Of a DNA stretch of 64,000 bases, positions 57,801 to 64,000 are shown piece after piece. Source of the stretch: Oasisia sp. SBJ-2009 (Eukaryota; Annelida; Polychaeta; Sabellida; Siboglinidae); contig OZ024866.1 in NCBI GenBank assembly GCA_964017155.1, positions 18,145,358 to 18,209,357 on the forward strand, in the 5' to 3' direction. Below the pieces are notes generated by a model. It did not search any database. It was not told the origin of the DNA and saw only the letters and a list, made by a program, of their open reading frames with translations. The translations under genes were made by a program, and so were the position numbers. The stretch's first letter is position 1, and each line of letters starts with the position of its first letter.

Positions 57801-60800
57801 GACTGCTCAAAGCGCTTTTACACATTAGTTCCCCGGCAGACCTGTTCAATCAAATACCATCTCAACTTCTCTGGGAAGTATCCAGCCACATGCTACAATT
57901 AATGTGCAAAAGGCTGCGCGTACACATATCCACCACTGTCTATTGCCAGGTACTCATTTATACAGCTGAGTGAACTGGAGCAATGTAGAGTGAAAAAAAC
58001 TTGCCAAAGGTTTTAACACCGCAGCACAGGATTCGAACCCAGGTTCTCTTAGTCGAGAGTCCAGCGGTCTACCCCTGAGCCACTGCGCTCTACGTAATAG
58101 TAACACTGTAGCTATTGACGTGCATCATACAACCTGAGACAGCTTTAATCAGAACCATTAACCACAAAACGGGAAAACTCTGGTGTCATTAAAAACCGCT
58201 CCATGGGGAGTGGTAGAGCGCCGGTAGAGCGCCGGACTGCCAATCGAGGGGATGGTGGTTCAATTCCACCTACCGCCGTTTCGAAACTTAGGCAATTTCT
58301 TTCACCCCACATTTGCCTGTGTCTTTCGGAAGAGACACTAAAAGCCGGTGGTCCCTTCTATCTGGTGTCTGTGTCAGGGGAAGTAAAAGATCCCACCCAG
58401 GGGGTAAATGTGTAACTTGTAGTGGACTCACTAATTCTAGAGAAGAACAACTCCTGCATTAGCCCAAGTTTGGAGGTAACCACCTGAGACCTGATGTGAT
58501 ATTGACGGTGTAATGTGGACACTCACTACAATAGTTTCTCCTTCATCGCTGTCCCTGGGCTGTGACTCAGCTCAGTCGTGACTGAATCCGTCACGGCTAG
58601 AAACACACATTACACCTGTCAGCAGGAATGTTGCTACCGGATTTGGTTAAAAGCATAACTGTAAATAAAGTTCGAGACACCTTTCTTAATCCACTGTGTT
58701 CTCCAAAGCAGCTTTCAGTATTTTCTCAGCACCTTCATCAGCGTTCGACTGCTGGTTTCTCAGTCGTCACGTGACTTTGTTGTTAGTCGTCACATGATAG
58801 TAATTCCACGAAGATCGTGGAAAGTTTGTATCAAGAATCTTGACTGATCACAGGCCACCTCTCTTTGATTTCGATGTGTGTGAATCCACCAGTCCAACGC
58901 TGATGAAAGTGTCTAGAAGACACGGACAGTGTCACAGGAGAACACATGGATTCGTAGAGGTATCTGGAACCCTACTTACAATTACATATTACATATGTTG
59001 ATCATGCAGTTGTACACTATGCTACAGATTTGGTTAAAATAAAATTTATTTGTCGCTACACCAAATAAAGCATATTATTATATTAATATTTAATACACTG
59101 ATATGGTTCGAATAGCTACCACAGCTTCAACATACATTGATCAATGACATAACCTAACCACTTGTAAAAAGGGAAAAAAAGTCAGATACTGTGATGTGTT
59201 CAGTCACCAGGACTGCCCGATGTTTTATAATTTATTCCCTGGTAGACCTGAATGTCTTTTATGGGAAACCGGTGCAACGTAGACTGAACAAACTTCCCCA
59301 AGGTTTGAATACAATCTAGATAATAAAACCGTAACTTAAAAATCATCTAGACAAATTCTAGTTTATCCAGGTTTTTTATTACTACGCAACTTAGCTAGAA
59401 ATAACTACAGGAAACAAAGCATGTACATCCTTTTAATATTAAATTCTGAAGACGATGTTCTGTGGACTATCTCTGTAAGATAAAGAGCTTTTAAGGAAGA
59501 TTCGTCGGTAAACAATCCACTGTTAATTTTTTTAAACACAAATATCCATTATCGTATTACCAAGGACACTATTTCTGTGACACACCAGTGACAATGTCCC
59601 GTTGGCACGTCGTGGCGTTGACAGTTTTCAAGTACAGCTGTACACTGTATGTTCAGTGGGGAGAGGTGGTCGCGCGGTAGAGCGCCGGACTGTTAATCGA
59701 GGGGACGGTGGTTCAATCCCACCTACCGCCATTTTGAAACTTAGGCAATTTCGTTCACCCCACATTTGCCTGTGTCTTTCGGAAGAGACACTAAAAGCCG
59801 GTGGTCCCTTCTATCTGGTGTCTATGCCAGGGAAAGTAAAAGATCCCACACAGGGGGTAGATGTGTAACCTGTAGTGGACTCACTAATTCTAGAAAAAGA
59901 CAACTCCTGTGTTAGCTCAAGTTTGGGCTGTTTGGAGTAAACCACCTAAGAACTAAGAACTAAGGAGTAAAATTGATCTTAAAGTGCAAAATTGGGTTTA
60001 AGAGCTTGTAACAACGTTTGTGAAATGGTCCCTGATCACTGAACCAAGTGGATGCTGTGGTCAGAACCGTCCTGTGGTGTTTCAAGGTAAATCATCATTT
60101 GTCATGAAACACAGAATTACCCACCTTGGGTCAAAGATCGTGAGTAGTCAGGCCTCACCTCGAGGGAATGGGGATCAATCATTAACCCACACCAGGGAAA
60201 CAGGGCTGTGAAACAAACAAGGGGGATAGAAGGGGAGCTGGGGATGGATTGACAGAAGATGACAAGGAAGAAAGATTACTTTGGAAGGTGTTTACAATTG
60301 TAACAACTTTGGTAAATAATTTGTATTCATTTTTATTTCAGGTTCATTTTGAAAACATAAATAGGAAATAGTCACACACTCACTCACATAGTCACGCACG
60401 CACGCACACCGCACGCACACCGCACGCACACCGCACGCACACCGCACGCACACCGCACGCACGCACGCACGCACACACACACCCACCCACCCACACCCAC
60501 CCACACCCACCCACCCACCCACCCACACACACCCACACACACCCACCCACCCACACACCCACCCACACACCCGCCCACACACCCACCCACACCCACACAC
60601 ACTACATGCAAACCACCTATCTGAACACAAAATAACATGCTATTAAATAAATAAAACATGTAGAGAATATAACAAAACAACACATTTCATCAGCAACACT
60701 TACAACATTTGAACTGTATTTTATATTAATGACCATTCTCACCAGCAGGGGGCAGTGCAGTGGTGCCGTTGTACTTAAAGTTACACAACGTCTTCTCCAC

Positions 60801-62803
60801 GTTCACGCGGCAGTTGTATTCTGGGATACCTGAGAGCACAGAAGCTGAACAGTGAGTCTTCTGGGAAGAATTACATCACTGCAGAATCAAAAGATTGAAT
60901 GTGACCAAAGTGTGCTACAACTTATGTCAAGTGACCACACCCAAAGATATGGTTAAAGGGGCACTGTATGGGATTGAACCTTCCACTCGTAACGGCAAAA
61001 TTTGGCCGACCCGCGAGACGCAGCACCGCCAGTACCTAAAAATATCTTGTTGACGTTAACGATGTTGCGCAGCCGAGCGGTGGACAAAACTGCGACAACT
61101 GACAAGACAAGCATGCCGCGTGATAACTGTTGTTGCTATTTTTAACTCATGGCTTTTAAAAGTGATCCTGGACAGTGCAGTTGTGGAAACATCTGTAATA
61201 GATTGGAAAAGAGAGGCACGTGTCTGTGTTTAATTCAAATTCAACAAGATATTTTTAGGTACTGACGGTGCTGCCTCTCGCGGGTCGGCCAAATTACGAG
61301 TGGAAGGTTCAATCCCATACAGTGCCCATTTAAAGCATTTACCATTGGTTCATTATCATTACATTGTCATCAATATGTGGTGGGACATTCACAGTTTGTA
61401 CGATCCAAATTAGCCATTGAATGAATGAATGAATGAATGAATGAATGAATGAATGAATGAATGAATGAATGAATGAATGTATGTATGAATGAATGAATTA
61501 ATTTTCTTTACTCTGGTCAGCCACTCCTATTTAAAGAACATGCAATCACGCATACAAATGAATATAAATAAAAAACTAAAATTGTAACTATGGAGATCCC
61601 ATAGGGGCTTTTACTGAGGACCACCAGAACATACTAATATAAAGACAGTTTCCTTGTTACATAATAGCAAAGCATACACAATTTCATAACTGCAGTTAAT
61701 AAAATTATATACAGTATTTACAATAGATAAATAGATCTGGTTGATTGCTAGTTCAACTGTACACTTCAGTGTGCAACTACTATTTTCTAGCATTAGTGGC
61801 AAACATTTATCACAAATTCCACTATACTAATACTAAATAATATTGGCATCAATTTGCACATTACAGTCATTAGGTGGTGCTACTGTAGCAATTTATTCCT
61901 CCCATAATGCATGGTGATTATGTACCACAAATATGAAATACTTAACACATTTGTGAAGTTCGTGAATATTTTTTTGATTTTGCAAATTAGTCAAACCCCG
62001 TACGTGAATCCTTAGAGTTATAACTAGCCAATGAAGTGAGTCAGACCACCCACCAGGAAGGAGAGTGTCCAGAAACGAGGTCGCCCGGTCGAGGTACGGA
62101 GTTAGGAACAGGAAGTCGTCCGTGTGACGCATCAGTAATTCGTCGTCTTTTGGTGCCACTAGATGGCGCCTCTCCAGGTCGCCGTAGTAGACGTTGTTGA
62201 GCAGCGTAGACAGGACGGAGCCCTGACTGATGCCTTGTGTCTGGAGGTAGGGGACGCCGTCAAACTGACGCCACCAGCAACAAACAACCACATTGTCATC
62301 ATAAGTACTTAAGCAAGTTGTTGTTACATACCTGTAAATATTACTACATAGTTAACAAAATTATAACTGCTACTCTTATAGAACATACTACAGTTACTAT
62401 GGCACAGCGCCTTACAAGTCACATGACTTCTGCTACGTCCCTTCAACAGCAGCAGTAACTCACCAATCGTGAAATTATTAATATTGCCTAGGATTATGCT
62501 TCTCATAATATGTGGTACTAAGCACTATTATTATGTTGTTGTTGAACAAACTTTCACTCATCACGCATGCACGCACGCACGCACGCAAGCGCGCGCGCGC
62601 TCGCTCGCTCACTCGCCCACCCACCCACCCACCCACCCACCCACCGTCCCACCCAACCATGATATAACTAATTGATGACTAAATCAATTAATCGTAACAG
62701 CACTAACTGATACAAAATGTAAACTGACCGTGACGATGTTCGCAAAGAGATGGGCTTTTAGTGTCTTCAGAAGTTCCTCTTTCTCACAACTATAGAATTT
62801 CAC
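51821..62803 (-). CDS. TERT: TERT, telomerase reverse transcriptase, C-terminal half (11 exons; 5' part outside window)
   Basis: TERT copies the telomerase RNA template onto chromosome ends. Exons from 5' to 3' are 62729-62803, 62054-62264, 60743-60829, 60125-60205, 58530-58596, 57099-57141, 56403-56532, 55295-55350, 53666-53709, 52487-52592 and 51821-51901 (stop TAA 51821-51823). They total 981 nt and encode 326 residues; every junction phase closes. Landmarks are HLFANIV, motif B' (QGISQGSVLSTLL), motif C (HTDDFLFLTP), GIPEYNCRVNVEKT, motif E (LFPWCGLMID), the thumb/CTE stretch KIKCHSLFIDPQINSSHV, KNPRFFL, a helical WLCCTAFEQKL, and the C-terminus EELTKVLD. Motifs 1, 2 and A and the TEN and RNA-binding domains must lie right of 62803; I found no further exon up to 64000. 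The 44-nt exon 53666-53709 and 43-nt exon 57099-57141 are unusually small. Exon 52487-52592 uses a weak GTGCGC donor. Confidence 0.96.
52235..52302. repeat. (CCGT)n microsatellite
   Basis: About 17 GTCC units followed by TCTC and TATA runs, in the last TERT intron region of the minus-strand gene. Confidence 0.97.
52930..53150 (+). mobile_element. LINE ORF2 C-terminal fragment
   Basis: Readings such as RGRPVRRWRDELDDYS, then W-QHAEAFAKSRDTMAAQR, match the end of RTE-like reverse transcriptases. It is frame-shifted. It lies in a TERT intron, antisense to the gene. Confidence 0.7.
53886..54243. mobile_element. TTAA-flanked MITE, family D, copy 1
   Basis: Ends AGGGGCACTGTATGGGATTG and its inverse, with TTAA at 53882-53885 and 54244-54247. 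Arms continue to GTACCTAAAAATATCTTGTTG, about 90 bp. The 358-bp element lies in a TERT intron. Confidence 0.92.
55405..55942. mobile_element. MITE family C, diverged copy 2
   Basis: It shares TATATTGGTTGTGCATAGTA, CCTCAAGATGGCA-CGCCCTGAAT and ACTGACTGGAG with 41391-41928. The right end still abuts TTAA (55943-55946); the left end is eroded. It is in a TERT intron. Confidence 0.8.
55966..56050 (+). mobile_element. tRNA-derived SINE head, second type
   Basis: TAGCATAGTGGTTAGGACATC resembles an A box and GTGGGTTCAATAC a B box. It immediately follows MITE copy 55405-55942. There is no complete cloverleaf, so it is not called as a tRNA. Confidence 0.5.
57001..57115 (-). repeat. 23-bp tandem repeat made of TERT exon end plus splice donor
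   Basis: Five copies of TCTTACCTGAGGATCAAAGATC... start at 57001, 57024, 57047, 57070 and 57093. On the gene strand each reads GATCCTCAG|GTAAGA. Only the outermost copy, at 57098, is joined to the coding exon. Confidence 0.95.
57099..57141 (-). CDS. TERT: TERT 43-nt exon between two tandem arrays
   Basis: The exon encodes CLKIKCHSLFIDPQ, matching the conserved KCHSLF element of the TERT C-terminal extension, and joins in phase to the preceding exon ending MKEKLF and the next beginning INSSHV. The acceptor GGTTTTAG lies in a degenerate array (57142-57450). The donor GTAAGATG is the first of five tandem copies of the exon end plus donor (57001-57115). Reading past the first donor meets TGA after two codons. 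Confidence 0.92.
57142..57450. repeat. Degenerate tandem repeat upstream of the TERT 43-nt exon
   Basis: About ten imperfect units share AAACCACAACATATCAC and ATTGTTAT. On the gene strand the unit supplies the T-rich tract GTTGTGGTTTTAG used as the acceptor. Confidence 0.85.
57765..58098 (-). mobile_element. tRNA-derived SINE, nearly full length
   Basis: The 5' head at 58028-58098 reads on minus AGCGCAGTGGCTCAGGGGTAG (A box region) and GGGTTCGAATCC (B box). A body of about 250 bp includes AAGCGCTTTGAGCAGTCCTA and ends in an A/T-rich tail at 57765. A body fragment recurs at 59190-59310 and a head at 4327-4392. Confidence 0.8.
58205..58450 (+). mobile_element. tRNA-derived SINE, copy 1
   Basis: The head has a duplicated GGTAGAGCGCC and the B box GGTTCAATTCC. 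The body contains TGTGTCTTTCGGAAGAGACAC and TAAAAGATCCCACCCAGGG, resembling central domains shared by many invertebrate SINEs. A close copy is at 59660-59935. Confidence 0.85.
58530..58596 (-). CDS. TERT: TERT exon linking motif E to the C-terminal extension
   Basis: The exon is bounded by TTTCTAG and GTAGTGAGT and encodes VTDSVTTELSHSPGTAMKEK plus LF across the junction. The core is poorly conserved; identification rests on exact phases (1 in, 2 out) and on KEKLF aligning with the conserved RRKLF before KCHSLF. Confidence 0.85.
59660..59935 (+). mobile_element. tRNA-derived SINE, copy 2
   Basis: The head reads GGTCGCGCGGTAGAGCGCC (A box) and GACGGTGGTTCAATCCCACC (B box). The body is the same as 58205-58450. 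The insertion is on the strand opposite to TERT. Confidence 0.88.
60125..60205 (-). CDS. TERT: TERT motif E (primer grip) exon
   Basis: The exon lies between TTTGTTTCACAG and GTGGGT. It encodes LFPWCGLMIDPHSLEVRPDY after the split Ala codon. WCG is the TERT motif E signature that positions the DNA primer end. The match to the conserved order WCGLL-D-LEV--DYS is direct. Confidence 0.93.
60372..60602. repeat. Compound (CACGCACA)n / (CACC)n microsatellite
   Basis: The left half is CGCACGCACAC repeats and the right half is CCCACCCACA repeats, in the TERT intron before motif E. Confidence 0.95.
60957..61329. mobile_element. TTAA-flanked MITE, family D, copy 2
   Basis: TTAA is at 60953-60956 and 61330-61333. 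It is 373 bp, same orientation as 53886-54243, with high identity and a more complete right arm (CTCGCGGGTCGGCCAAATTACG). Confidence 0.92.
61418..61498. repeat. (TGAA)n microsatellite
   Basis: About 18 GAAT units with two GTAT interruptions, in a TERT intron. Confidence 0.96.
62054..62264 (-). CDS. TERT: TERT catalytic exon with motifs B' and C
   Basis: The exon is entered in phase 0 after GGCGTCAG and left in phase 1 at GTGGGT. It encodes GISQGSVLSTLLNNVYYGDL (motif B') and MRHTDDFLFLTPYLD (motif C). The two Asp of TDD would be two of the three catalytic metal-binding aspartates; the third, in motif A, is outside the window. The residue before DD is Thr, where vertebrate TERTs usually have Val. 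Confidence 0.96.
62567..62645. repeat. Compound (GCAC)n/(GC)n/(CACC)n microsatellite
   Basis: GCACGCAC, then GCGCGCGC, then CTCGCTCG and CCCACCCA blocks, about 85 bp from the TERT exon at 62729. Confidence 0.95.
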
Positions 62804-64000
62804 CTGAACAGACATAAACAGCAGATGCTAAACTGCAGCATGCTCTAGATCATGGCACCGTCATCGCACTACTATTACTACAGTGTACTATTATTTTCAT
62901 ATGAGTAGAAGTTCACCTAAATAGACATAGAAACTATAGGTGCTAAACTGCAGCGTTCAATTCACTTTACTGTCATAAGATGGATAGTCATCATTCAACT
63001 GATGATCTTGTGTACATATTAGAAGTGTATTGTAAAACATTAAAAAGATTGTCAAAAAAGAGAAATGAAATACAAACTAAGTCCAGCCTAACAACAGCCC
63101 TGTGTTTACGGTAAGCAGAATGTAGAACTTATAGACATCAATACTACTGGTTAATGTGATTCTGATCGCCACAGGCACATTTCTGCGGTACCAAACCATA
63201 TTAGTAGTTCCTTTATTAAAAACATTGACTACATTATACAAAATACATAATATATTTGTGTATACACAATGTTTGAAGGGGCAAACGGGTAATCGTTGAC
63301 TTTTATGAAAGTTTACCTCAGACAATCTTATTAAGGTAAACGTATTATAGTTGCCACACGTGCACTTGTCTACATATTGGAATCAATACATGTTACCATA
63401 TAAATATAACACACACCAGTTAATACATATTAAAAAGCAAATTTCAGTACAATAACAATCACATTTCTTATTTGATAAAATAGATTTTTTTGTATTTATA
63501 TTTAAATGCAATTATTATTTCTGTGTCGTTACAATTGCACTCTGTATACGCAGATATTCATTGATCTCAATGTGGAATGAACACGTATTCTTTCTAGATA
63601 TTGCATTTCATGCACCAAAAGAGCATTTTCACTTTAAAAGAACAATCTATTAATATCCGAACATTTTTAATATGTACTATTTATCAACTATTTTATTATT
63701 TATTAAATTTTTATTCTAATATAATTAACTATTATTTAGTTTTAATATTTACTATCTTTAATATCTATTATTTATCAACTATTTTAATATTTATTTATTT
63801 TTACATTGTAATATAATTAACTATTATTTATCAGTATGTGTATTTTAGTATTATTAAGATTACTATTATTTATTGAAATTGTTTTGTTTTTACTGATCTA
63901 TTTATTTTACACTTACGTCTCTATTTTTTATTTTTAGGTAATCGGTATATTCATGTAAAGTGTAATGCGCCTCTGAATGGTTTTATTGCTAGATATATGG
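62804..64000. other. TERT intron, AT-rich, no exon recognised
   Basis: This should be intron upstream of the 62729-62803 exon. I searched the minus strand for motif A (an Asp-containing block with a Tyr-Asp pair) and found none. The stretch from 63600 to 63900 is extremely AT-rich with TATTTATTA-type runs. Confidence 0.5.

Noticed and set aside
58205..59760. tRNA genes with GGTTCAATCC B boxes
   Set aside because: The acceptor stems do not pair, the A boxes are altered and the same heads continue into a repeated SINE body.
63077..63325. 82-codon minus-strand ORF as an upstream TERT exon
   Set aside because: It carries no TERT motif and no matching acceptor/donor with the phase-0 entry at 62803.

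Overview
The window is nuclear DNA of a multicellular animal. Genes are cut into many short exons with GT/AG junctions, introns are long and AT-rich, and micro- and minisatellites, SINEs, LINE fragments and small DNA transposons are everywhere. SMC5, VPS45, SLC35A4 and TERT proteins clearly diverged from vertebrates, a Mutator-like transposase-domain gene of a type common in molluscs and other lophotrochozoans, and many TTAA-flanked miniature transposons all point to a marine invertebrate. A mollusc or other lophotrochozoan is my best guess; the species is not identified.

Layout. (1) 1-1162, minus: two exons of a Mutator-like transposase-domain protein running off the left edge. (2) 1711-8139, minus: the first seven coding exons (332 residues) of SMC5, a core subunit of the SMC5/6 complex; the rest must lie left of the window, so gene (1) appears nested in an SMC5 intron. 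(3) 8140-8494: a 355-bp head-to-head spacer, likely a shared promoter. (4) 8495-24367, plus: complete VPS45 (14 coding exons, 566 residues), a Sec1/Munc18 protein of endosomal fusion. (5) 24368-28721: intergenic, with a 33-bp satellite. (6) 28722-39727, minus: complete SLC35A4, a Golgi nucleotide-sugar-type transporter (10 coding exons, 345 residues). (7) 39731-51820: about 12 kb of repeats without a recognised gene. (8) 51821-62803, minus: the last 11 exons of TERT, telomerase reverse transcriptase (326 residues, motif B' to the stop codon); motif A and everything N-terminal lie beyond the right edge. (9) 62804-64000: AT-rich, nothing recognised.

The exon models come from reading splice junctions by eye. 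For all five genes the reading phase closes exactly at every junction and, for the four conserved genes, the joined protein follows the known family order, so they are strongly supported although no search was run. The genes do not form a pathway: SMC5 (genome stability) and TERT (telomeres) are nuclear, VPS45 and SLC35A4 act in the endomembrane system.

The most interesting structural signal is that tandem repeats repeatedly start at 5' splice sites: five 23-bp copies of a TERT exon end plus donor, about forty 20-bp units starting at an SLC35A4 donor, a 29-bp duplication of a VPS45 donor, and a CA-rich array starting next to an SMC5 donor. The window also holds four unrelated TTAA-flanked non-autonomous transposon families and a foldback element with a 9-bp target duplication typical of Mutator elements, about 10 kb from the Mutator-like gene.
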